From Bradyrhizobium diazoefficiens (GTDB lineage Bacteria > Pseudomonadota > Alphaproteobacteria > Rhizobiales > Xanthobacteraceae), in assembly GCF_016616885.1 (NCBI RefSeq), contig NZ_CP067102.1:7840501-7904500 (forward strand): 64,000 nucleotides of DNA, read 5' to 3'. The translations under genes were made by a program, and so were the position numbers. Positions 54,387-62,715 of the stretch are shown here, in pieces. The first letter of the stretch is position 1, and each line of letters begins with the position of its first letter. The notes under the pieces are model-generated. The model was not told the origin of the DNA, made no database searches, and saw nothing but the letters and a program-made list of their open reading frames with translations.

Positions 54387-55622
54387 CTACGCAGTCTTCG
54401 CCTGCGGCGTCCCCCGCACCATGATCAGCGCCGCAGCCGAGACCTCCAGCGAAATGCAGAGATAGAACGGCAGCGCGTAGCCGCCGGACCAATCGCGCAA
54501 GGCCCCGACGACGCCCGGGCCGAACGCGTACGTCACCTGGTTGATCGCGGTGTTCAGGCTGATCAGCACGCCGAACGAGGCGGAGTCGAACTCCTGCTGC
54601 ACGATCAGCGACGGCAGCGTGATGAGGTTGCCGACCGAGAAACCGAACACCGCGCAGGCCGCGATCAGCACGTAATCATTGTGCAGATTGATGACGACGC
54701 ACAGCGCTGCGGCCTGGCTGAGGAACGACAGCGCGGAGGCCAGCCGCTGGTTGAGGCGGTCGATCACCATCGAGAACAGCACCCGGCCGACCACCGCCAT
54801 CGCCGTGAGCACCGCGACCGCCACGGCCGCACGTTCGCGCCCGATCACGGGATCGAGGAACGAGATCAGGTGGACGATGAAGCCGACCTGCGCGAACAGC
54901 ACCAGCGCGAACGCAATCGTCACGGTGAGGAAGCCGACGTCCCGCAACGCCCAGGCGCGGATCTCCGTCGACGATTGCGACTGCGGCTTCGCCGCGCCGT
55001 GCCAGCCATGGAGGTCGGGCGGGTGGCCAACGACCAGCACAATTACCGGCAGGAGCAGCGCCAGCATTGCGCCGGAGGTGGCGAACATCGCGCTGGCGAA
55101 ACCGATATGGCTGATCATCATCACCAGTAGCGGCACGCCGATGATGCCGCCAAAACTGGCGCCGTTCAGCGCCAGGCTGATCGCCATGCCTCGCTTGTGG
55201 TCGAACCATAGGCTGATCGTGTTGGTGATCATGGCGAGGCTGGTGCCGGCCCAGCCGAAGGCGAGCACGGCATCGGCCAGATAAAGCTGCCAGGGCTCGC
55301 GCACCGCGCCGATCGCAACCGCGGCGGCCGCCATCGCCAGCGTGCCGGCGATGAGACAAAGCCGCGGACCATATTTTCGGACGGCCTCGCCAACGAAGAC
55401 GACCAACAGCGCGCCGAACAGATAGAAGAACGTGGTGCCGGAGGAGATCAGCGAGGCCGGCCAGCCCCGCGCGCGCTGAAGCTCGGCGACATAAACGCTC
55501 TGGCCGTAGAAGCCGAGCCCCCAGCCAAAGGTCGCGAGCAGGAAGCAGACCGCAACGATGCGCCAGCCTTCGTAGCGGAGCGACGTTTCATCGACGCGAG
55601 CATGTTGAGGATTGTCGAGCAT
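54387..55622 (-). CDS. MFS transporter, monocarboxylate/oxalate-formate antiporter-like
   Basis: A 411-aa transporter with twelve predicted helices. GWGLGFYGQSVYVAELQRARGWPASLISSGTTFFYLFGAL at the N terminus is typical of the monocarboxylate porter and OFA-like groups. The ATG at 55622 has AGGAG upstream; the longer frame starts inside a repeat element. A second MFS gene follows on the same strand upstream (55865-57118), but the repeat separates them. Substrate is unknown. Confidence 0.87.
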   Translation of the reverse strand: MLDNPQHARVDETSLRYEGWRIVAVCFLLATFGWGLGFYGQSVYVAELQRARGWPASLISSGTTFFYLFGALLVVFVGEAVRKYGPRLCLIAGTLAMAAAAVAIGAVREPWQLYLADAVLAFGWAGTSLAMITNTISLWFDHKRGMAISLALNGASFGGIIGVPLLVMMISHIGFASAMFATSGAMLALLLPVIVLVVGHPPDLHGWHGAAKPQSQSSTEIRAWALRDVGFLTVTIAFALVLFAQVGFIVHLISFLDPVIGRERAAVAVAVLTAMAVVGRVLFSMVIDRLNQRLASALSFLSQAAALCVVINLHNDYVLIAACAVFGFSVGNLITLPSLIVQQEFDSASFGVLISLNTAINQVTYAFGPGVVGALRDWSGGYALPFYLCISLEVSAAALIMVRGTPQAKTA

Positions 55623-55637
55623 TGGTTTGCTCCTCAC

Positions 55638-55737
55638 CGTCATTCCGGGGCGATGCGAGGCATCGAACTACGGTGCGCAGTTGCGCACCTGAGAATCTCG
55701 AGATTCCGGGTTCACCCTTCGGTGCCCCGGAATGACG
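55638..55737. repeat. GTCATTCCGGGGC mosaic palindrome, copy 2
   Basis: About 100 bp with ends CGTCATTCCGGGG and CCCCGGAATGACG. Inner order is reversed compared with the copy at 51646-51746: the GTGCGCAGTTGCGCAC hairpin comes before CTCGAGATTCCGGG. It lies directly upstream of the MFS start codon region. Confidence 0.75.
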
Positions 55738-55864
55738 GCAGAAATCGAAGGACGTTGATGACCTGACAAGGCTGTTCATGACGAGCATCATGTAACAACC
55801 CGGACATCGAAAATCATTTCGACCTGGATCGAAGTATTGACGTTGCTGACAGGCTCCCGCCAAC

Positions 55865-57118
55865 TCAGATCGCGTCCGGGAACTCACCCATCGCCGCCGC
55901 AAGCCGCGCCCTGCGGCGGCGGGCCCAGGACGCCAGCGAGAGCGCGACCAAACCGAGCGCGACCGGGGGGAACACCACCATGTTCACCGCGGACCAGCCG
56001 TAATTGGCGAGCAACTGGCCCGATGAGAACGAGCCGATCGCCATCATGCCGAACACCAGGAAATCGTTGAACGCCTGCACCTTGTTGCGCTCCTGCGGAC
56101 GGTGCGTCTCCAGCACCAAAGCGGAGGCGCCGATGAAGGAGAAATTCCACCCCACACCCAGCACGATCAACGTCGCCCAGAAATGCATCGCGGTGATGCC
56201 GGAGAGACCGATGCCCGCGGCGCCGGCTTCCAGCAGCAGTCCGGCAGCGACGACCTTGGGTGCGCCGAAGCGGGCGATCAGCGCGCCGGTGAAGAAGCTC
56301 GGCCCGTACATCGCGACGATGTGCCATTGAATGCCGAAATTGGAATCGGACAGGCTGAGGCCACACAGCTTCATGGCGAGCGGCGCCGATGTCATCACCA
56401 GATTCATCATGGGATAGGAGATGACGCCGCACAGCGCGGCGGCGATGAAGCGCGGCTGGGTCACGATGGTGAGCAGCGGGCGTCCGCCATGCAAATCGGC
56501 CAGCGCCGGCTTCGGCATGTCGACGCCGGCGACGATGCCCATCGCGATCAGCGCGACGGCCGCCTGCACCAGGAAGCTGAAGGCGAACAGATAAGGCGAC
56601 CAGATGTCCATGGTCCATTGCACCAGCTGCGGACCGAGCACACCGGCGAACACGCCACCCGCCATCACCCACGACACGGCCTTGGGCCGGTAGGCCGCGC
56701 TGGCGCCGTCGGCCGCAGCAAAGCGATAGGATTGCGCCACCGAGCCGTAGAGGCCGCCGAGGAAGGTCGCGAGACAGAACAGTGCGAACGAGGCGTGCAG
56801 AATCGCGAACGAGCCGATGAGACCGGTGAGCGTGCCGAGGCCGGTGCCGATCACAAAAGCCCAGCGGCGACCGAAGCGGCGCGAGATCGCGCCGGTCGGC
56901 AGCGTGCCGGCCGCAAGCCCGACGACGTACATCGACAGCGGCACGGTCGCGAGCGACATGTCGGGTGCGAGCGTGGCGCCGACGATCGAGCCCGTGGCAA
57001 AGATCACCGCCGAGTTGGCGCCGGTCAGCGCCTGGGCCGCGGCAAGGCGCACCACATTGCCGCGCACGCGGACGTCGGCGGCAATCTCATTGGCTGAAGT
57101 CACATCTAACATCGGCAT
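55865..57118 (-). CDS. MFS transporter
   Basis: A 417-aa major facilitator with twelve predicted helices. GAISRRFGRRWAFVIGTGLGTLTGLIG is the loop 2-3 motif. A central loop near residue 200 is short. The ending is basic (ARRRRARLAAAMGEFPDAI), which places the C terminus in the cytoplasm. Start at 57118 or an ATG two codons later at 57112. It is divergent from the prolyl oligopeptidase gene. Substrate is unknown. Confidence 0.87.
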   Translation of the reverse strand: MPMLDVTSANEIAADVRVRGNVVRLAAAQALTGANSAVIFATGSIVGATLAPDMSLATVPLSMYVVGLAAGTLPTGAISRRFGRRWAFVIGTGLGTLTGLIGSFAILHASFALFCLATFLGGLYGSVAQSYRFAAADGASAAYRPKAVSWVMAGGVFAGVLGPQLVQWTMDIWSPYLFAFSFLVQAAVALIAMGIVAGVDMPKPALADLHGGRPLLTIVTQPRFIAAALCGVISYPMMNLVMTSAPLAMKLCGLSLSDSNFGIQWHIVAMYGPSFFTGALIARFGAPKVVAAGLLLEAGAAGIGLSGITAMHFWATLIVLGVGWNFSFIGASALVLETHRPQERNKVQAFNDFLVFGMMAIGSFSSGQLLANYGWSAVNMVVFPPVALGLVALSLASWARRRRARLAAAMGEFPDAI

Positions 57119-57314
57119 TTCCGCCCGCAGGGTCTTTTAACTAAAAGCCTTGGTGATTCGCGGCACTATGGAGGGGCACGGGAGGGCGGGCAACCGACGC
57201 AAACGGGCGCAGGCCATGCCTCTGACGCAATCGGGCCGATGATACCCGGCCCGCGCTCTTGACGGCTTGCGCTCGATCAAATCCTATCCGGCGCGACCTC
57301 AGGGAGTTTCGTTC

Positions 57315-59384
57315 ATGCCCGTCGACAACAGGCCTACGCTCAGCGCTCCCGACGACGATCCCTGGCTCTGGCTGGAGGAGGTCGAGGGCGCCCGCGCGCT
57401 CGATTTCGTCGAGCAGCAGAACCGCCTGACGCTGGACAGATTCGGCGGCGCGGCGTTCGAACGCGACCGTGACGCGCTCGCGGCGATCTACGATCGCCCA
57501 GACAACATTCCCTATGTGGGACGTCGCGGCGGCTATCTCCACAATCTCTGGAAGGACGCTGGCCATCCGCGCGGCCTGTGGCGGCGGACCACGATGGCGG
57601 AGTTTCGCAAGCCCAATCCAGCCTGGGAGATCATGCTGGATATCGACGAGCTCGCGGCGAGCGAGGGCGAAGACTGGCTGCTGAGCTCGATCAGTTCGCT
57701 GCCGGGCAGCTCGCGGACCATTCTGAGCTTCTCGCGCGGCGGCAGTGACGCCGTCACCTTGCGGGAGTTCGACGCGGAGACGAAGAGCTTCGTTGCAGGC
57801 GGCTTCACGCTGCCGGAAGCCAAGGGCGGCGTCGACTGGCTCGATCCGGACAATTTGCTGCTGTCCAGCGCTTACGGCGATGGCATGGTGACCAGCTCCG
57901 GATATGCGAGGACTGTCCGCCTTTGGCGGCGCGGCGAGCATGTGGATCAGGCGCAAGTGCTTCTCGATACGACGCCCGATCATACGGGTATCCATGGCGG
58001 CGCCGACGACACTGGTGCGAAACCGCGCGCCTGGATCATCGACCAGATCGACTTCTTCAATTACGGCATCTGGCTACGCGACGAAGCCGGCACCACGACA
58101 AAACTCGACTTGCCGACCGGCATCTGGATGCAAGCGCATGGCGACTGGTTCGCGATGAAGCTGCGCGCAGCCTGGTCAACTGAAGGTCGAACTTATGCAG
58201 CCGACGCCGTGCTCGGCATTTCGCTCTCGGCATTCCTCGCCGGCAGCCGCGATTTCGCGATCCTGTTCGAGCCCGGACCGCGACGCGCGTTGCAGGGATT
58301 CTTTTGGACCGCCGGCAAGCTGGTGCTGTCGATCCTCGACGAGCTCAAGCCGCGATTTGAGACTTGCACGCCATCCGCCACGGTCTGGAGCCGCGAGACG
58401 CTCGGCGGCCTCCCCGAAATCGGCGTCGTCGATGTCTGGCCGCTCGATCGCCATTCGTCCGAGAGCAATGGCGACCTGCTCGCCAATGTGCAGGACCCGC
58501 TCACGCCGCCGTCGCTGCTGTTGATCGAGCGCGGCGTCGAAAGCCCGACCGTGCTGAAGCAGGCGCCGAAGACGTTCAACGCGGACGGCCTCGTGGTGAC
58601 CCAGCACGAGGCGATCTCGAGCGACGGCGAGCGCATTCCCTATGTCCAGACCGGCCCGGCAGGCGAGACCGGCGATGCGCCGGTCTACATGAGCGCCTAT
58701 GGCGGCTTCGGCCTCGCGGTGAAGCCTTATTACAATTCGTCGCTCGGCAAGTTGTGGCTGGAGCGCGGCGGCACCACGGTGCAGGCCAATTTGCGCGGCG
58801 GCGGCGAGTTCGGCACGCGCTGGCACGATGCCGGCCGTTTCGCCGGCAAGCAGCTGTCGCATGATGATTTCGCGACCGTCGCCGCCGATCTCGTGCGCCG
58901 CGGCGTCACGACGCCAAAGCGCATCGCTGCGCAAGGCGGATCGAACGGCGGCATCCTCATCACCAACATGCTGGTGCGCTATCCTGAGCGCTTCGGCGCG
59001 CTGTTCTGCACCATCCCGCTGATCGACATGCGCCGCTACACAAAGTTGCTCGCGGGCGCGAGCTGGATCGCGGAATATGGCGACCCCGACAAGCCCGAGG
59101 AATGGGATTGGCTCAAGACCTACTCCGCCTATCACAACGCAAAGCCCGGCCAGCCCTATCCGCCGATCCTGATCGCCACGACGCGGCGCGACGACCGCGT
59201 CCATCCCGGCCACGCGCGCAAGATGGCGGCCAAGCTGCAGGCGATGGGCTACGAGGCCTGGTTCTACGAACCGGCCGCCGGCGGCCACGGCTACGGCAAG
59301 GACAACAAGGAGCGCGCCGGCTTCGAGGTGCTCGGCTTTCAGTTCTTGAAGGACAAGATCGGCTGGAAGGACAGCGAGGCCTGA
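57315..59384 (+). CDS. Prolyl oligopeptidase family serine peptidase (S9)
   Basis: A 689-aa peptidase. Residues about 1-400 form the seven-bladed beta-propeller that limits entry to short peptides (DPWLWLEEVEGARALDFVEQQN at the start is typical). The alpha/beta hydrolase domain follows. The catalytic triad is Ser543 (GGSNGG), Asp626-627 (TTRRDDRVHP) and His658 (GGHGYG). There is no signal peptide, so it acts in the cytoplasm, cleaving after proline in small peptides. The ATG at 57315 has GGGAG upstream. Confidence 0.93.
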   Translation: MPVDNRPTLSAPDDDPWLWLEEVEGARALDFVEQQNRLTLDRFGGAAFERDRDALAAIYDRPDNIPYVGRRGGYLHNLWKDAGHPRGLWRRTTMAEFRKPNPAWEIMLDIDELAASEGEDWLLSSISSLPGSSRTILSFSRGGSDAVTLREFDAETKSFVAGGFTLPEAKGGVDWLDPDNLLLSSAYGDGMVTSSGYARTVRLWRRGEHVDQAQVLLDTTPDHTGIHGGADDTGAKPRAWIIDQIDFFNYGIWLRDEAGTTTKLDLPTGIWMQAHGDWFAMKLRAAWSTEGRTYAADAVLGISLSAFLAGSRDFAILFEPGPRRALQGFFWTAGKLVLSILDELKPRFETCTPSATVWSRETLGGLPEIGVVDVWPLDRHSSESNGDLLANVQDPLTPPSLLLIERGVESPTVLKQAPKTFNADGLVVTQHEAISSDGERIPYVQTGPAGETGDAPVYMSAYGGFGLAVKPYYNSSLGKLWLERGGTTVQANLRGGGEFGTRWHDAGRFAGKQLSHDDFATVAADLVRRGVTTPKRIAAQGGSNGGILITNMLVRYPERFGALFCTIPLIDMRRYTKLLAGASWIAEYGDPDKPEEWDWLKTYSAYHNAKPGQPYPPILIATTRRDDRVHPGHARKMAAKLQAMGYEAWFYEPAAGGHGYGKDNKERAGFEVLGFQFLKDKIGWKDSEA

Positions 59385-59396
59385 CGGCCTCGCGCC

Positions 59397-60071
59397 TCAG
59401 CCGCGCGCAAACACCAGCGTCAGATTGTTCGCGGGCATGTCGATGGCATCGATGAGGCGAAGCCCCGCACCGCGCGCCAGTGTCTCGACGTCGCCGACGT
59501 CGCGCACGCCCCAATCGGGATTGCCTTCGCGCAGCGATGTATCGAACACCGCGTTGCTGAGTGCGGTGTGCTTGCCATCGCGCTTGAACGGGCCGTAGAG
59601 GAACAACTGGCCGTCGGACCGCAAGTAGCGGCCGGCGCCGGCGAACAGGCCTTCGGCCACGGTCCAGGGCGCAATGTGAATGACATTGGCGCAGAACACG
59701 GCCGCGAGATTGTTCGGCCCCTGCCCGCTCTTCATCGCCGGGCACCAGTCGGGATCGGACAGATCGATCCGCAACGGCGAGCGGATGTTTGTCAGGCCCG
59801 AATGCACGCGCCAGGCCTCGATGCTCTTCACATGGCGTTGGTTGAGGTCGCTCGGCCACCAGACCAGATCGGGCGTATGGCGGGCGAAATGGACCACATG
59901 CTGGCCGGTTCCACTGCCGACCTCAACCACGTCGCCCGACCGCCCAGCGAGGTGCTTTTCGAGCGCCGCCCAGAGCGGCTCGTGATTGCGATGGAAGGCC
60001 GGCGCATCGAGACGGCCGTCAGATTCGACCCTCCCGCCGTCCTTGCCAAATTCAACGACATATTCAGCCAA
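59397..60071 (-). CDS. DUF938 domain SAM-dependent methyltransferase-like protein
   Basis: A 224-aa protein of the DUF938 family. DAPAFHRNHEPLW (about 22-34) and VVEVGSGTGQHVVHFAR (motif I, about 48-64) are the family marks; SDLNQRHVKSIEAW and FCANVIHIAPW continue the Rossmann fold. The only plausible start is a TTG at 60071 with GGGGA eight bases upstream; the first in-frame ATG (60134) would add an unrelated Cys/Phe-rich head. The family is structurally a methyltransferase with unknown substrate. Confidence 0.83.
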   Translation of the reverse strand: MAEYVVEFGKDGGRVESDGRLDAPAFHRNHEPLWAALEKHLAGRSGDVVEVGSGTGQHVVHFARHTPDLVWWPSDLNQRHVKSIEAWRVHSGLTNIRSPLRIDLSDPDWCPAMKSGQGPNNLAAVFCANVIHIAPWTVAEGLFAGAGRYLRSDGQLFLYGPFKRDGKHTALSNAVFDTSLREGNPDWGVRDVGDVETLARGAGLRLIDAIDMPANNLTLVFARG

Positions 60072-60259
60072 TTCATGTCCCCGGAAAACGAGAAAGCAGA
60101 CGAAAACGCAACACGGGCCAAACGCCCCAAACAAGTGCCTGACAAGACCGGCTTGATGAACAATCTATCCTTTCAGTTGCAATGCGGAAGATATTAACGC
60201 CATTTTGCGCCCTGCATAGTCTTGATTGTCAGGGCACGCCCTTTGTGCTTTTGAACACC

Positions 60260-60285
60260 ATCTTTTGCAGACATCTTTTGCAGAC
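60260..60285. repeat. Tandem 13-bp repeat upstream of soxX
   Basis: ATCTTTTGCAGAC occurs twice head to tail (60260-60272 and 60273-60285), with a third partial copy ATCTT following. It ends 24 bp before the soxX start. It could be a regulator site or a slippage product. Confidence 0.6.
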
Positions 60286-60308
60286 ATCTTAAGCCTCGGA
60301 ACGACGCC

Positions 60309-60665
60309 TTGACCGCCTTTCCTCGCAAGCCCGCCCTGCTCCTCGCGCTGGTCGTCCTCACGGGCCTCGCTGCGCCCCCGGCGTGGGCACAGTCAACGAT
60401 CGCCGAGGGCCAAAAGCTTGCCTTCGACCGCGGCAAGGGCAATTGCCTGACCTGCCACGTCATCAAGGGCGGCGATTTGCCGGGCACGATCGGACCGGAG
60501 CTGAAGGACCTCAAGGCAAAATACCCCGACCGCAACGAGCTGGTCGCGATCCTGTTCGACGAGACCAAGCGCAACCCGCAGACCATGATGCCGCCGTTCG
60601 GCCGCAACCGGCTTTTGACCGACCAGGAGATCAGCGCGATCGTTGATTTCCTGCAAACGCTGTAA
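60309..60665 (+). CDS. soxX: Sulfur oxidation c-type cytochrome SoxX
   Basis: A 118-aa periplasmic monohaem cytochrome, partner of SoxA in loading thiosulfate onto SoxY. The signal peptide ends after AWA (about 27). The haem motif CLTCH is at 46-50, and the distal Met is in QTMMPPFGR. The start is TTG at 60309; no ATG is available. It is the first gene of the sox operon, with soxY 22 bp behind. Confidence 0.94.
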   Translation: MTAFPRKPALLLALVVLTGLAAPPAWAQSTIAEGQKLAFDRGKGNCLTCHVIKGGDLPGTIGPELKDLKAKYPDRNELVAILFDETKRNPQTMMPPFGRNRLLTDQEISAIVDFLQTL

Positions 60666-60687
60666 CGGTGGGCCCAGGAGACCTGAG

Positions 60688-61173
60688 ATGACCACACATA
60701 CCGGCCCTCATCCGACGCGGCGCCTGATCCTTCAGGGCGCGGTGTCGGTCGCGTTGATCGGCCTCGGCAATCTGCCATTTGCGCCCGTGCGCGCCGCGGC
60801 CAATGACAAATATCCGGAAGCGGCGTTCAAGCTGAAGAACGAAGCGGATGCGATCAAGGCGCTCTATGGCAGGACCGCCGAGCCGTCCGACAAGATCAAG
60901 CTCGACGCGCCCGAGATCGCCGAGAATGGCGGCGTGGTGCCGATCTCGGTAGCGACGACGCTCGACAAGGTCACCTCGATCTCGTTCTTCGTGGCCGAGA
61001 ACCCGAACGCGCTGGCGGCGTCCTACACGTTTCCCGACGGCACGATCCCCGCTGTCGCCAACCGCCTGAAGATGGCGAAGACCAGCAACATGACCGCAAT
61101 CGTGGAATCCGACGGCAAGCTCTACAGCGCGACCAAGGAAGTGAAGGTCACCGTCGGCGGCTGCGGCGGCTAG
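60688..61173 (+). CDS. soxY: Thiosulfate oxidation carrier protein SoxY
   Basis: A 161-aa carrier of sulfur intermediates in the periplasm. An Arg-Arg export signal (PTRRLILQGAVSVALIGL) suggests Tat transport with SoxZ. The C-terminal swinging arm VGGCGG carries the cysteine that holds the sulfur. The ATG at 60688 has AGGAG upstream. soxZ begins 11 bp later. Confidence 0.96.
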   Translation: MTTHTGPHPTRRLILQGAVSVALIGLGNLPFAPVRAAANDKYPEAAFKLKNEADAIKALYGRTAEPSDKIKLDAPEIAENGGVVPISVATTLDKVTSISFFVAENPNALAASYTFPDGTIPAVANRLKMAKTSNMTAIVESDGKLYSATKEVKVTVGGCGG

Positions 61174-61183
61174 GGGAATCAAG

Positions 61184-61495
61184 ATGGCATCCAGCATTCG
61201 CGTACGCGCAACATCCAACGGCGACATCACCGAGGTGCAGACGTTGATCCAGCACCCCATGGATACCGGCCTCGTCAAGGACGCCAAGGGCGAGTTGATC
61301 CCTGCGCATTACATCCAGGCACTGAAGTTCGCATGCAACGGCAAGGACGTCTTCGTCGCCAATTGGGGCACCGCGATCTCCAAGGACCCCTACGTCAAGT
61401 TCAGCTTCAAGGGCGCCAAGAAGGGCGATGATTTGAAGATCTCCTGGACCGACAACAAGGGTGGGTCCGACGAGACCACGGCGAAGATCGCGTGA
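61184..61495 (+). CDS. soxZ: Thiosulfate oxidation carrier complex protein SoxZ
   Basis: A 103-aa immunoglobulin-fold partner of SoxY. IRVRATSNGDITEVQTLIQHPMDTG and IPAHYIQALKFACNGKDVF are family landmarks. It has no signal and is co-exported with SoxY. Its stop shares a base with the soxA start (TGATG), so the two are translationally coupled. Confidence 0.95.
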   Translation: MASSIRVRATSNGDITEVQTLIQHPMDTGLVKDAKGELIPAHYIQALKFACNGKDVFVANWGTAISKDPYVKFSFKGAKKGDDLKISWTDNKGGSDETTAKIA

Positions 61496-62358
61496 TGAAG
61501 GCCCGCACCTCCCTCCTGCTTGGCTCGCTGAGTGCCGCGCTGGTCGCGTTCACGCTCACCTCTCCGCGCGTGGCCGCGGGCGACAAGGTCGATCCCGTCG
61601 CTGACGCCAAGGCGTTCCAGAACTTCTTTTTCCAGAAGTTTCCGAACGTGAAGCACGAGGACTTCGTCAACGGTCCCTATTCCATGAACGAGGACATGAA
61701 ACGGCAGTGGCAGGAGAAGGAAGAGTTTCCGCCTTACGAGTTTGCGCTCGATGCCGGCAAGGAGATGTTTTCGACGCCGTTCAAGAACGGCAAGACCTAC
61801 GCCGATTGCTTCCCGAATGGCGGCATCGGCATCCGCCAGAACTATCCTTACTTCGATACGAAGGAAGGCAAGGTCGTCACGCTGGAACTCGCGCTCAACC
61901 GCTGCCGCGAGGCCAATGGCGAGGCGCCCTACTCTTACGTCAAGGACGAGATGGCCTCGCTCACGGCCTACATGGCCTTCACCTCGCGCGGCAAGCCGAT
62001 GGACATCAAGATTCCCGATGATCCCAGCGCGCTGGAAGCGTTCGAGAACGGCAAGCGCTATTTCTACACCCGCCGTGGCCAGCTGAATTTCTCCTGCGCG
62101 AGCTGCCATGTGCAGAGCCCGGGCGAGCGCATCCGCGCGGAAGTCCTGGCGCCGGCGCTCGGCATCCTGAACGCCTTGCCGATCTACCGCTCCGAATGGA
62201 GTGGCATGGGCACCACCAGCCGCCGCTTCATCACCTGCAACAGCCAGACCCGCGCGGTTCCGCTGGAGCCGCAGGCAGACGAATATCGCGACGTCGAATA
62301 TTTCCTCTCCTACGTCGCCAACGGCCTGCCGATTTCGGGACCGGGAGCGCGGCCATGA
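61495..62358 (+). CDS. soxA: Sulfur oxidation c-type cytochrome SoxA
   Basis: A 287-aa periplasmic subunit that, with SoxX, joins thiosulfate to the SoxY cysteine. The signal peptide ends near VAAG (about 29). The single haem motif CASCH is at 211-215; the second, N-terminal haem site of dihaem SoxA is missing, so this is a monohaem form. The active-site cysteine is Cys258 in ITCNSQTRAVP. A GTG one codon upstream is an alternative start. Its stop overlaps the next start (ATGA). Confidence 0.94.
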   Translation: MKARTSLLLGSLSAALVAFTLTSPRVAAGDKVDPVADAKAFQNFFFQKFPNVKHEDFVNGPYSMNEDMKRQWQEKEEFPPYEFALDAGKEMFSTPFKNGKTYADCFPNGGIGIRQNYPYFDTKEGKVVTLELALNRCREANGEAPYSYVKDEMASLTAYMAFTSRGKPMDIKIPDDPSALEAFENGKRYFYTRRGQLNFSCASCHVQSPGERIRAEVLAPALGILNALPIYRSEWSGMGTTSRRFITCNSQTRAVPLEPQADEYRDVEYFLSYVANGLPISGPGARP

Positions 62359-62660
62359 AGCGGTCACTTCCTATCGCCATGTTGCTGGCCCTGAGCTTCG
62401 CGCCGATGGCGCGCGCGGCGACCGAGGCAGACTACAAGGCGGCCTATGCTGCCGCGGAGGCTGCCTCCAAGGAGGCAGCCGGCATGCGCAACCAGTGGAC
62501 CACGACCGTCTCGACGCTGGCGGCCGCCAAGAAGGCGGGCGATGGCGGCGATTTCGACCGCGCCGTGGCCGCAGCCAAGGAAGCTGAAGCACTGGCGAAA
62601 GCATCGATTGTCCAGGCGACCTCTGAAAAAGAAGCCTGGAAGGCGATGGAAATCCGCTAA
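62355..62660 (+). CDS. Small exported coiled-coil protein, SoxK/SAXB-like candidate
   Basis: A 101-aa product with a signal peptide (cleavage after ARA, about residue 22). The mature part is one long helix, rich in Ala, Lys and Glu (YKAAYAAAEAASKEAAGMRNQW). Position after soxA, overlapping by ATGA, matches SoxK (SoxAX-binding protein) in other sox clusters, where it promotes SoxAX activity. No sequence motif proves this, so the symbol is left open. Confidence 0.7.
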   Translation: MKRSLPIAMLLALSFAPMARAATEADYKAAYAAAEAASKEAAGMRNQWTTTVSTLAAAKKAGDGGDFDRAVAAAKEAEALAKASIVQATSEKEAWKAMEIR

Positions 62661-62715
62661 AGTAAGCTTGGTGGGAACCGTCGAACTGCCGTCAAGAGGC
62701 GCGGAGAATGTGAAA

